DNA of 16,361 nucleotides from an uncultured Collinsella sp. (GTDB taxonomy: Bacteria; Actinomycetota; Coriobacteriia; Coriobacteriales; Coriobacteriaceae), in the NCBI GenBank assembly GCA_958429225.1, contig CAUAJB010000050.1:1-16361 (forward strand), given 5' to 3'. The translations under genes and the position numbers were made by a program. How positions within the stretch are numbered: position 1 is the first letter of the stretch; each line of letters starts with the position of its first letter. The notes below the pieces were generated by a model, which did no database searches, was not told the origin of the DNA, and saw only the letters and a program-made list of their open reading frames with translations. Of the stretch, positions 1-6,114 are shown piece by piece.

Positions 1-533
1 CCGCCATCGACGGCTTTATCCTGCCGGGCCACGTCGCCACCATCACGGGCTTGGCGCCCTTCAGCTTTTTGGTCGACGAGTTCGATACCCCGGGCGTGGT
101 CACGGGATTTGAACCGGTCGATATCCTGCAGGGCATCTGCATGCTGGTCCAGATGGTTGTCGAGGACAGGCCGGCGATCGACAATGCCTACCGCCGCGGT
201 GTCAATGCGAACGGCAACCCCGTGGCGCGCCAACTGGTCGAGCAGGTGTTTGAGCCGTGCGGCACCACATGGCGCGGTCTGGGGCCGATTGCCAACTCGG
301 GCCTCGCAATCCGCCCCGAGTTCTTGCGTTTTGATGCCCGTGCTCGCTTTGACGTGCCCGTTGAGGCGACGGTCGAGCCGCGTGGATGCCGCTGCGGCGA
401 CGTGCTGCGCGGGGCCATTACGCCAAGCAGCTGCCCGCTCTTTGGCCGCACCTGCACGCCCGAGCACCCCGTCGGCCCGTGCATGGTGAGCTCCGAGGGC
501 AGCTGCGCGGCTTACTACCGCTACCGTAACTAG
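1..533 (+). CDS. hypD: Hydrogenase maturation protein HypD, C-terminal part
   Basis: The gene runs in from the left edge and is open from base 3; about 176 residues are visible of a family usually about 370 long. HypD is the [4Fe-4S] scaffold that, with HypC, assembles the Fe(CN)2CO group of [NiFe] hydrogenases in the cytoplasm. Seen here are the family's conserved blocks: GFILPGHVATITG and FEPVDILQGI near the start, then the Cys-rich tail with CRCGDVLRG, CPLFGRTCTPEHPVGPCMVS and EGSCAAYYRY. The stop is TAG at 531-533. Only 48 bases separate it from hypE, so the two are probably one operon, with the rest of the hyp genes expected upstream. Any TTG start at 51 is internal and not the true start. 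Confidence 0.95.
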   Translation, partial: AIDGFILPGHVATITGLAPFSFLVDEFDTPGVVTGFEPVDILQGICMLVQMVVEDRPAIDNAYRRGVNANGNPVARQLVEQVFEPCGTTWRGLGPIANSGLAIRPEFLRFDARARFDVPVEATVEPRGCRCGDVLRGAITPSSCPLFGRTCTPEHPVGPCMVSSEGSCAAYYRYRN

Positions 534-581
534 TCCGGACGCACCCGCACACTGGCACCACCCACGATTGGAGTTTTCGAT

Positions 582-1616
582 ATGTCCCATAGCGTTACCG
601 ATAGCACCGTCCTGCTGGGCCACGGCTCCGGCGGCCAGATGATGAAACGCATCATCGATGAGGTCTTTTTGGATGCCTTTGGGTCGTCCGAGCTGCTCGA
701 AGGCAACGATGCCGGCGTCGCCGCGCTGCCCGCGAGCGGGCGCATCGCCATGTCGACCGACAGCTTTGTAGTCTCGCCGCAGTTCTTCCCCGGTGGCAAC
801 ATCGGCCGCCTCGCCGTGTGCGGAACCGTCAACGACGTCGCGACCTCGGGTGCCAACGTGCGCTACCTGTCGTGCGGCTTTATCCTCGAAGAGGGCTATC
901 CCATGGATAGGCTCCGCCAGATTGTGCAGACGATGGCCGAGACGGCGCACGAGGCGGGCGTGTCCATAATCACGGGCGACACCAAGGTGGTCGAGCGCGG
1001 CGGGGCCGACGGCGTCTATATCAATACCGCCGGCGTGGGCGAGGTGCCTGCGGGCGTGGCGCTCAGCGGCGCAAACTGCCAGCCCGGCGATGTCATCCTG
1101 GTCTCGGGTACACTGGGCGACCACGGCATCGCTATCATGAGCCAACGCGAGGGTCTGGCGTTTTCGAGCACGATCGAAAGCGACGCCGCGCCGCTCAACC
1201 ACCTGATTGCCGATGTGCTTTCCGCAGCACCCGACACACGCTGCTTCCGCGACCCCACGCGCGGTGGCCTGGCCTCGACGCTCAACGAGTTTGCGCAGGC
1301 CAGCGGCGTTGCCATGGAGATCGACGAGGACGATGTGCCCGTGCGCCCCGACGTGCAGGCAGCCTGCGAGATGCTCGGCTACGATGTGCTGCAGGTGGCA
1401 AACGAGGGCAAGATGGTTGCCGTCGTGCCGGCCGAGCAAGCCGATGCCGCGCTGAGCGCCATGCGCGCCGCCCGCTACGGCGAGAATGCCGCCATCATCG
1501 GCCGCGTGCTGCCACTTGCCGAGGGCGCCCATCCCGCCGTGCGCGTGCGCACCGGCTGGGGCTCGACCCGCATCCTCGACATGCTCGTAGGAGAGCAGCT
1601 GCCGAGGATTTGCTAA
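582..1616 (+). CDS. hypE: Hydrogenase maturation protein HypE (carbamoyl dehydratase)
   Basis: A complete 344-residue protein of normal family length, with ATG at 582 and GGAG at 570-573. HypE belongs to the AIR-synthase-like ATP-binding family. It dehydrates the carbamoyl group that HypF places on its C-terminal cysteine, making the thiocyanate that supplies the cyanide ligands of [NiFe] hydrogenases. Visible evidence: the N-terminal LLGHGSGG segment (residues 11-18), the ATP-binding region STDSFVVSPQFFPGGNIG (58-75) followed by GTVNDVATSGA, the DPTRGGLASTLNE block, and above all the terminal PRIC ending in Cys344, the modified residue. It follows hypD directly, consistent with the common hypD-hypE order. 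No clear terminator is seen between this gene and the phosphatase gene. Confidence 0.97.
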   Translation: MSHSVTDSTVLLGHGSGGQMMKRIIDEVFLDAFGSSELLEGNDAGVAALPASGRIAMSTDSFVVSPQFFPGGNIGRLAVCGTVNDVATSGANVRYLSCGFILEEGYPMDRLRQIVQTMAETAHEAGVSIITGDTKVVERGGADGVYINTAGVGEVPAGVALSGANCQPGDVILVSGTLGDHGIAIMSQREGLAFSSTIESDAAPLNHLIADVLSAAPDTRCFRDPTRGGLASTLNEFAQASGVAMEIDEDDVPVRPDVQAACEMLGYDVLQVANEGKMVAVVPAEQADAALSAMRAARYGENAAIIGRVLPLAEGAHPAVRVRTGWGSTRILDMLVGEQLPRIC

Positions 1617-1720
1617 CGACAAAGGCTCAGGGCTATTAAAGATATTCAGATTCCAAACATGCCCGGCACGCATGCCCAGTATTATGAGGTGCGTTTTGAA
1701 ACCCAATGACGGGAGCTTTC

Positions 1721-2389
1721 ATGGCAGCAGCTTTTTCCCATGTGATTTTTGATCTGGACGGCACCATCCTCAACACGCTCGAGGACCTGGCGGCCGCCGG
1801 CAACCATACCTGCGAGGCGCACGGCTGGCCCACGTTTGCCGTTGACGAGTACCGCTACAAGGTGGGAAACGGCATGCTCAAGCTGGTTGAGCGCTTTATG
1901 CCCGCCGAGTACGCAGGCGACGGCCGCATGTTTGAGCAGACGCTTGCCGAGTTTAGGGCTTACTACGGCGAGCACAAGGAAGACCACACCGCTCCCTATG
2001 CCGGCACGATCGAGATGCTCGACCGCTTGCGCGCCGCGGGCGTTCAGCTTGCCGTGCTCACTAACAAGGACCACGTCTCGGCGGCTCCGCTTATCGAAAA
2101 GTATTTTGGTTCCGAGCGCTTTGCGCTGGTGCAGGGCCGTGTCGATGCGTTTCCGCCCAAGCCCGAAGCACCCGTCACGCTGCATGTGATGGAAGAGCTA
2201 GGCGCCGACCCGGCGACCACGCTCTACGTAGGCGATTCCAATGTCGATATCCTGACCGGCCACAACGCCGGCCTTAAGAGTGCGGGCGTCAGCTGGGGTT
2301 TCCGCGGGCGCGCAGAGCTGGAAGCCGCCGGCGCCGACTACGTGGTGGACACCCAGGGCGAGCTCGCAGCGCTAATCCTGGGCGAGTAA
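1721..2389 (+). CDS. HAD-family hydrolase, phosphoglycolate phosphatase type
   Basis: A 222-residue cytoplasmic haloacid-dehalogenase phosphatase. All four HAD motifs are present: motif I FDLDGT (nucleophile Asp11, acid/base Asp13), motif II LTN (Thr114), the Lys147 of PPKPEAP, and motif IV VGDSNVD (Asp172 and Asp176, Mg2+ ligands). A helical cap lies between motifs I and II, giving the C1-cap layout of Gph/PGP enzymes. Phosphoglycolate phosphatase is the best family match, but substrates of this group cannot be read from sequence; pyrophosphatase PpaX-like activity is an alternative. I chose ATG 1721 because GGGAG at 1711-1715 lies 5 bases upstream; ATG 1706 has only a distant GAGGTG. A TATTAT box at 1680-1685 could be a -10 element, but no -35 is clear. 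Confidence 0.85.
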   Translation: MAAAFSHVIFDLDGTILNTLEDLAAAGNHTCEAHGWPTFAVDEYRYKVGNGMLKLVERFMPAEYAGDGRMFEQTLAEFRAYYGEHKEDHTAPYAGTIEMLDRLRAAGVQLAVLTNKDHVSAAPLIEKYFGSERFALVQGRVDAFPPKPEAPVTLHVMEELGADPATTLYVGDSNVDILTGHNAGLKSAGVSWGFRGRAELEAAGADYVVDTQGELAALILGE

Positions 2390-2437
2390 CGAGCGACACT
2401 GCTTAACGCAGCTGCGACAATGCTGTTGCGCGGAAAG

Positions 2438-2492
2438 TAGTCGTTGGGGACGTTCTTAAACGACTAGTCAGACAAGAACGCCCCAACGACTA
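2438..2492. repeat. Head-to-head pair of TAGTC inverted-repeat boxes (boxes A1 and A2)
   Basis: Box A1 (2438-2466) reads TAGTCGTT, a GGGGACGTTCTT-type core, then AACGACTA. Box A2 (2465-2492) is a divergent copy in the opposite orientation sharing the TAGTC at 2465-2469. Together they form a larger inverted repeat, with 2438-2457 pairing with 2474-2492. The same box occurs at 5860-5888 and, with CCACTCATT arms, at 11912-11942. It lies between the convergent phosphatase and lipoprotein genes and may end transcription or bind a protein; neither is shown. Confidence 0.75.
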
Positions 2493-2504
2493 CCCCAACA
2501 ATGG

Positions 2505-2674
2505 CAACGCCGCAGGTAGAGGACGGACAGCGAGCGGACACCAGAGCGAACAAATTGGCATGAAAAGAGGACGGCATAGACCTTCTGGTCATACCGTCCT
2601 CTTTGAATGACAAGTTGTCGCTCTGGTGCCCGCGCAACGTCGAGCAGTTGCGGCGTTTGGTAAAACGCCGCAAC
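2505..2674 (-). repeat. Putative structured RNA element, copy A
   Basis: Read on the minus strand it begins 3 bases after the lipoprotein stop codon. Hairpin P1 (2674-2647) has 12-bp arms GTTGCGGCGTTT / AAACGCCGCAAC around TACC. A closing helix follows (2634-2642 with 2505-2513, 9 pairs with three G-U). Inside is a long arm: 2619-2633 pairs with 2534-2548, then conserved ACAA/TTGT, then a sub-apical stem, then an AAAGAGGACGG / CCGTCCTCTTT stem (2594-2604 with 2564-2574) capped by GACC-AGAA-GGTC (2579-2590). The conserved, mostly unpaired strand GCTGTCCGTCCTCTACCT returns to the closing helix. Copy B at 5946-6114 has the same plan with changed arm sequences. The strand is assigned only by its position behind minus-strand genes. 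Confidence 0.75.
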
Positions 2675-2677
2675 GAA

Positions 2678-3235
2678 CTAGCTCAGCATTGCATCCATCA
2701 TCTCGGAGTTGACGGAGTCGTCGGCAGACCACTCGCCGTCGTCGTTGCAGGTGTACTTGAAGATAACCGTGGTCTTCCTGGGCTCGGTGGCCTTGGTCAC
2801 ATCGACCATAACCTGACCGGCCATCTTGTACAGCTCGTCATCGGAAGGAACCGTGTCAAGCGCGGCGACCTTCTCCTGATACTGGGTGGAGAAGTCCTCG
2901 ACGATCTTGTTCATAGACTTGCAGGTGATAGAGACCTCGGCGGTCGCGACACCCTTGTCCTCGTCGACCGTCACGTCGCCGATCTTGTAGTCAAAGCCCT
3001 CGAGATAGGTCTTGGCATACTCCTTGGGATCGATACCCAGCTGCTCGAACTCGTCGCCCGAAGCTTCCTCCAGACCAGAAAGGAAGTCGTCGCCACCGTT
3101 CTTGACCTCGTCAAACTGCGTCGTAAGATCCTCGGTGATGAGCTCCTCAACCGAAGGACCTCCACAGCCGGAAAGCACGACCACGCATGCAACCAAGACG
3201 GCCATGAGGGGCGCAAGCAGCAGCTTCTTTTTCAT
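2678..3235 (-). CDS. Small predicted lipoprotein of unknown function
   Basis: A 185-residue protein. The start at 3235 is set by GGGAGGA at 3241-3247; longer upstream readings lack a ribosome site. It begins MKKK, then a hydrophobic stretch and the lipobox LSGC with Cys24, the expected lipidated residue, so it should be anchored to the outer face of the cytoplasmic membrane. The mature part is acidic and mostly helical in look, with SVEELI, a DDFLSGLEE region and a C-terminal stretch ending in WSADDSVNSEMMDAMLS. No catalytic motif is recognisable; it resembles small NTF2-like or DUF-type lipoproteins that are frequent in Coriobacteriia, but I cannot assign a family. It is likely transcribed alone: the EIIA terminator lies upstream and structured element A lies directly behind the stop. 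Confidence 0.8.
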   Translation of the reverse strand: MKKKLLLAPLMAVLVACVVVLSGCGGPSVEELITEDLTTQFDEVKNGGDDFLSGLEEASGDEFEQLGIDPKEYAKTYLEGFDYKIGDVTVDEDKGVATAEVSITCKSMNKIVEDFSTQYQEKVAALDTVPSDDELYKMAGQVMVDVTKATEPRKTTVIFKYTCNDDGEWSADDSVNSEMMDAMLS

Positions 3236-3300
3236 GTTGTTCCTCCCAATGAGCGGCACCGCGCTTCCCGGACGCGGCACACGTTGTAATAAGTAAGCCC

Positions 3301-3330
3301 ATACTATCCACTTATGAACACCCTCGGCAA
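3301..3330 (-). promoter_or_regulatory. Possible promoter of the lipoprotein gene
   Basis: On the minus strand TTGCCG (3330-3325) is followed after 18 bases by TAGTAT (3306-3301), each matching 4 of 6 consensus bases. It lies about 65 bases ahead of the start codon and after the EIIA terminator. It is a weak match judged by eye. Confidence 0.35.
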
Positions 3331-3416
3331 CGCGAAGGCGCGGTCGGTTCGTTTTAGCGTCCGAACGGTTTGCAAGCCCGCCCAACGCGCAATAAAACGC
3401 TTCCCCACGGTGCAAT

Positions 3417-3446
3417 AAAAAAGGTGGCCGGAAAACCCGACCACCC
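3417..3446 (-). terminator. Intrinsic terminator of the EIIA gene
   Basis: On the minus strand, GGTGGTCGG pairs with CCGGCCACC across a short TTTT loop (one mismatch), and is followed at once by six T residues (3422-3417). It begins about 25 bases after the EIIA stop codon. This is the clearest intrinsic terminator in the window. Confidence 0.85.
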
Positions 3447-3471
3447 TTGCACATCCTTTGAACGCCGCAGT

Positions 3472-4008
3472 TTACTTGCGAACGACCTTAACGATGGCGT
3501 CACCGGCGGCGACGGCGGACTCTGCCTCAACGGTGAGCTCGACGTCGGCAAACTCGGCGGTGTTGGACACGGCCACCACGACGCAGTCCTTGTAACCGGC
3601 AGCGGCGATCATGGCGCGGTCGATCTTGAGTATGGGCTGGCCGGCCTTCACAACGTCGTCGGCCTTGACGAAGCCCTCGAAGCCATCGCCGTTCATGTTG
3701 ACGGTATCGACGCCAACGTGCACCAGAACCTCGATGCCGCTATCGGACTGCAGACCCACGGCGTGACCCATGGCGACGGTCACCTTACCGTCGCAGGGAG
3801 CGTAGACCAGATCGTCCTCGGGCCACACGGCACAGCCCTTGCCCAGAACCTCGCCACCAAAGACGGGATCGGGCACGTCGGCCATCTTGATGACCTTGCC
3901 CTTGACGGGCGAGCACAGCACGTCGGCGCCGGCAGAAGCAGAGATGGAGGCCGGAGCAGCGGCAGCCGCGGGCTCAGCCTTCTTCTTGAACATATCAAAC
4001 AGACCCAT
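3472..4008 (-). CDS. crr: PTS glucose-type EIIA component
   Basis: A 178-residue stand-alone EIIA of the glucose superfamily, which passes phosphate from HPr to an EIIB domain and in many bacteria also regulates uptake and catabolite control. Visible: an N-terminal MGLFDMFKKK segment, an Ala/Pro-rich linker (about residues 11-28), then the fold PVKGKVI, DPVFGGEVLGKG and APCDGKV. Both family histidines are present: His82 in GHAVGL (the partner His) and His97 in VLVHVGVDTV (the phosphorylated His), followed by GDGFEGFV. The start at 4008 is preceded by AGGAG about 8 bases away; longer N-termini have no ribosome site. No EIIB or EIIC gene is adjacent, so it probably serves permeases encoded elsewhere. 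The symbol is by analogy; a domain severed from a specific permease is possible. Confidence 0.9.
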   Translation of the reverse strand: MGLFDMFKKKAEPAAAAAPASISASAGADVLCSPVKGKVIKMADVPDPVFGGEVLGKGCAVWPEDDLVYAPCDGKVTVAMGHAVGLQSDSGIEVLVHVGVDTVNMNGDGFEGFVKADDVVKAGQPILKIDRAMIAAAGYKDCVVVAVSNTAEFADVELTVEAESAVAAGDAIVKVVRK

Positions 4009-4057
4009 ACGTTTTCTCCTCTTGATTAAGCGCAACGTTGTGCGCATGCCTACGGTA

Positions 4058-4086
4058 ATTATAGTGCCAAATGGTTCAAATGCTAA
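4058..4086 (-). promoter_or_regulatory. Promoter of the EIIA gene
   Basis: On the minus strand a perfect TATAAT (4063-4058) lies 17 bases after TTAGCA (4086-4081), a 4-of-6 match to TTGACA. Transcription would start near 4051, giving a leader of about 40 bases before the start codon at 4008. Spacing and position fit a housekeeping sigma promoter. Confidence 0.6.
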
Positions 4087-4346
4087 GGTGGGGACTCGAA
4101 TCGCAAGCCCTTCTCGGTAGTGCTCGTGGGATGAGCATCTCCTTTGCATCGCGGTTCGATAAGCCGAGTATCGCCCACGCGCGGGACGGGCAGAAGCGGG
4201 CACGCCAAACCCGATACTTCTTTTCGCTCTCGAGTCCTGCCGCCGCCCCGTCCCTGGCACTTCCTGATACCGACCGAAACGTGCCAAAATAAACCCGTCC
4301 CTTTTTGGTAGGTTTGGCGAGTGTGGATTTTCGGACGCTTAACTAA
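4087..4346. other. Intergenic stretch with GGGACGGG repeats, no gene
   Basis: I see no credible coding sequence between the EIIA promoter and the Fic islet. It holds GGGACGGG at 4183-4190 and its complement CCCGTCCC at 4247-4254 and again at 4294-4301. The last two flank a weak hairpin, TGGCAC (4255-4260) with GTGCCA (4281-4286). These look like remnants of small intergenic repeats; function is unknown. Confidence 0.4.
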
Positions 4347-4414
4347 CGAGCGTGGATAATCTCCCACTTTGAGGCCGTCACCGAGCCAAAAACGGGAGAT
4401 TATCCGCCCTCATT
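4347..4414. repeat. 68-bp palindromic repeat, left copy flanking the Fic gene
   Basis: The arm GAGCGTGGATAATCTCCC (4348-4365) pairs, with two mismatches, with 4394-4411 (GGGAGATTATCC then GCCCTC). The loop contains CACTTTGAG and GCCAAAAAC. A directly oriented second copy of the same length lies at 5786-5853; by my count 58 of 68 positions agree and most differences fall in the loop. Confidence 0.85.
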
Positions 4415-4458
4415 TTGGATAACCCCCCCCCTGTACCAAGCCGAGCTCCATGGTCAAG

Positions 4459-4561
4459 TAATAACGACTTCTCATCATTAGATTATTTACATCAATTCTA
4501 ATAACTATTTAATCCTTAAACTCGTTATTAGAATTGATATGATTAGCCTAATAACGAGTTT
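4459..4561. promoter_or_regulatory. Operator-like array upstream of the Fic gene
   Basis: An AT-rich block holding four copies of a CTAATAAC(GA) half-site: + strand near 4459 and at 4498 and 4548, minus strand at 4531. Two overlapping perfect inverted repeats arise from them: ATCAATTCTAATAAC (4491-4505) with 4524-4538, 15 bp, and AAACTCGTTATTAG (4518-4531) with 4548-4561, 14 bp. The arms are mutually exclusive because 4524-4531 belongs to both. The Fic protein carries its own winged-helix domain, so autoregulation at these sites is a natural inference. Confidence 0.6.
4486..4513 (+). promoter_or_regulatory. Candidate promoter of the Fic gene
   Basis: TTTACA (4486-4491) and TTTAAT (4508-4513) each match 5 of 6 consensus bases, with 16 bases between. 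The pair lies within the inverted-repeat array, so a bound repressor would block it. It was chosen by eye in AT-rich sequence where chance matches are common. Confidence 0.4.
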
Positions 4562-4587
4562 CCGGCACTAAAGATATGGAGGGCGCG

Positions 4588-5760
4588 ATGCAAATCGAGG
4601 AGAACGGCCAGGGAACGCTCCGCAATAATCTATCGGGGAAATTGGCTTACTATTCGTTTTTTCCAACGCCCTTGCAATCATTGAGGCAGCTAAACCTCAC
4701 CGAGGAAACCTATCGCACGCTTTCCGCATGCTCACGAAAGCTTGGAGAGCTTGAAGGCATGCTCTACTTTGTTCCCAACGCCGACATGTATCTGACGATG
4801 TACGTGCGCAAAGAAGCACTCCTTTCTTCGCAAATTGAGGGAACCCAGTGCACGTTTGACGACCTACTTAGTCCATCGCAAACACAACTCCATCATAAAG
4901 ATGTCGCAGACGTCGTGAATTACGTCCGTGCTGTCGACCGCGGCGTAGAACTGCTCAAAAAGATGCCCTTGTGCACGAGACTTCTTAGGCAAGTTCATGC
5001 GGTCCTGCTGGACGGAGTACGCGGAACGGAGAAGAATCCAGGCGAGCTGCGCTCCTCACAAAACTGGATTGGCCCCTCAGGCTGCACCATTGCAACCGCA
5101 TCGTTTGTCCCTCCAAACATTGAAGATTTGAGTAACACGCTCCAGGACCTCGAACGCTTTATCAATGAGCCTCAAGTCGAAATGGATCCGATTGTGCGGG
5201 CGGCGCTCGTCCATTACCAATTTGAAACTGCCCATCCATTCCTAGACGGAAACGGTCGCCTGGGCAGGCTTCTCATTACACTTATGCTCATCAATGATGG
5301 CGTTCTTCATTCTTGCTTGTTCTATCCATCGTTCCAGTTCAAGAAAAATCGAAGCGAATACTACCGGCAACTCACATCCGTAAGGGAGAGAGGCACTTAC
5401 GAGGAATGGATAGAGTTTTTCTGCAACAGTCTTCTCGAGAGTGCGAAGGACTCGGTAGGGTCTTTAAAAAACCTTGTTGACCTCCATAACCGTTCCACAG
5501 CAACCATTACCGAAAATCTCGGAAGGACTGCTGCAAACGGGCAAAGGCTGCTGAGCATTCTTGAAGAGCACCCCATCGTCGACACCGCATTCATCGCTGC
5601 CCAACTCGATATCGGCAGGAGTACCGCGAGCTCGCTCGTCAAATCATTTGAAGAATTGGGTATCCTCCGTCCTCTCGACGAGTCAAGACAGAGATACCGG
5701 CAGTACGGGTATGAAGAGTATCTTTCGATTCTCAGGGAAGACGCCGAGCCGATTAGATAG
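4588..5760 (+). CDS. Fic-family AMP-transferase with winged-helix domain
   Basis: A 390-residue protein. Start 4588 is preferred because GGAGGG lies at 4578-4583; ATG 4576 (4 residues longer) has no ribosome site. Layout: a Fic N-terminal domain (about 20-100) containing SSQIEG (80-85), which fits the (S/T)xxxE(G/N) inhibitory helix; the Fic core with the complete motif HPFLDGNGRLGR (216-227), catalytic His216 included; and a C-terminal winged helix (about 317-381) with IGRSTASSLVKSFEELGIL. Fic enzymes mostly transfer AMP from ATP to hydroxyl side chains of proteins; the inhibitory Glu84 would keep it autoinhibited. Targets are unknown. There is no adjacent small antitoxin gene, in line with a built-in (class II) inhibitor. 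AT-richer codons than its neighbours and the flanking repeats suggest recent gain. Confidence 0.9.
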   Translation: MQIEENGQGTLRNNLSGKLAYYSFFPTPLQSLRQLNLTEETYRTLSACSRKLGELEGMLYFVPNADMYLTMYVRKEALLSSQIEGTQCTFDDLLSPSQTQLHHKDVADVVNYVRAVDRGVELLKKMPLCTRLLRQVHAVLLDGVRGTEKNPGELRSSQNWIGPSGCTIATASFVPPNIEDLSNTLQDLERFINEPQVEMDPIVRAALVHYQFETAHPFLDGNGRLGRLLITLMLINDGVLHSCLFYPSFQFKKNRSEYYRQLTSVRERGTYEEWIEFFCNSLLESAKDSVGSLKNLVDLHNRSTATITENLGRTAANGQRLLSILEEHPIVDTAFIAAQLDIGRSTASSLVKSFEELGILRPLDESRQRYRQYGYEEYLSILREDAEPIR

Positions 5761-5785
5761 GCACCGTAGCCCAAGCAAATTAAAG

Positions 5786-5853
5786 CGAGCGCGGATAATC
5801 TCCCACTTTGAGCCCGCACACAGGCCAAAAACGGGAGATTATCCACGCTCATT
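5786..5853. repeat. 68-bp palindromic repeat, right copy flanking the Fic gene
   Basis: Direct copy of 4347-4414, starting 25 bases after the Fic stop codon. Arms GAGCGCGGATAATCTCCC (5787-5804) and 5833-5850 differ from perfect pairing at one base. It could serve as the Fic terminator as a hairpin, though there is no following T-run. Confidence 0.85.
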
Positions 5854-5859
5854 CCTGAG

Positions 5860-5888
5860 TAGTCATTTATGAACGTCCCCAATGACTA
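5860..5888. repeat. TAGTC inverted-repeat box B
   Basis: TAGTCATT, core TATGAACGTCCCC, then AATGACTA: an 8-bp perfect inverted repeat around the core shared with boxes A1/A2 (2438-2492) and C (11912-11942). It lies beside structured element B just as boxes A1/A2 lie beside element A. Confidence 0.75.
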
Positions 5889-5891
5889 GTC

Positions 5892-5942
5892 CGGCAACGC
5901 CGATGTTTCGGCAACGACAGCGAGCGAGCCGCATTCGGAGCA
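5892..5942. repeat. Partial tandem duplicate of one half of element B
   Basis: This 51-base stretch repeats, with changes, the adjacent 5943-5993 at a constant offset of 51. For example GACAGCGAGCG at 5916 corresponds to GACAGCAAGCG at 5967, and CCGCATTCGGAGCAAG to TCGCATTTGAGACAAG. It lacks a matching second half, so it is a half-element that could compete for pairing with the arm at 6060-6073. Confidence 0.55.
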
Positions 5943-5945
5943 AGA

Positions 5946-6114
5946 CGACGCCGCAGGTAGAGAACGGACAGCAAGCGGGTCGCATTTGAGACAAGGTGAC
6001 GTGAAACGAAAGGGCGCTGACCTTCTGGTCGCGCCCTTGAAGTTGAACGTCAGATTGTCCAAATGCGGCCCGCGCAGCGTCGAGCAGTTACGGCGTTTGG
6101 TAAAACGCCGTAAC
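5946..6114 (-). repeat. Putative structured RNA element, copy B
   Basis: Same plan as element A. Hairpin P1 (6114-6087) has 12-bp arms GTTACGGCGTTT / AAACGCCGTAAC around TACC and overlaps the last base of the pyrE stop codon. The closing helix pairs 6074-6082 with 5946-5954 (9 pairs, one G-U). The long arm pairs 6060-6073 with 5975-5988 (one mismatch), then ACAA/TTGT, then TGACGT / ACGTCA (5997-6002 with 6047-6052), then AAGGGCGC / GCGCCCTT (6031-6038 with 6010-6017) capped by the same GACC-AGAA-GGTC (6019-6030). Several stems differ in sequence from copy A yet remain paired. Confidence 0.75.

Noticed and set aside
2603..3289. A 228-codon plus-strand frame opposite the lipoprotein gene
   Set aside because: The minus strand has a ribosome site, signal peptide and lipobox. 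The plus frame starts inside structured element A and has no ribosome site.
4068..4110. tRNA-like words (GGTTCAAAT on one strand, GATTCGAGTCCCC on the other)
   Set aside because: No T-stem, anticodon stem or acceptor stem can be paired around them on either strand, and the promoter of the EIIA gene explains part of the region.
4247..5888. An insertion sequence carrying the Fic gene
   Set aside because: No transposase or integrase gene and no terminal inverted repeats with target duplications; the flanking elements are direct copies of a palindrome, so only a passive or recombination-based gain can be suggested.
2438..6114. CRISPR array made by the repeated intergenic sequences
   Set aside because: The repeats are few, long, palindromic and kilobases apart, with no regular spacers and no cas genes.
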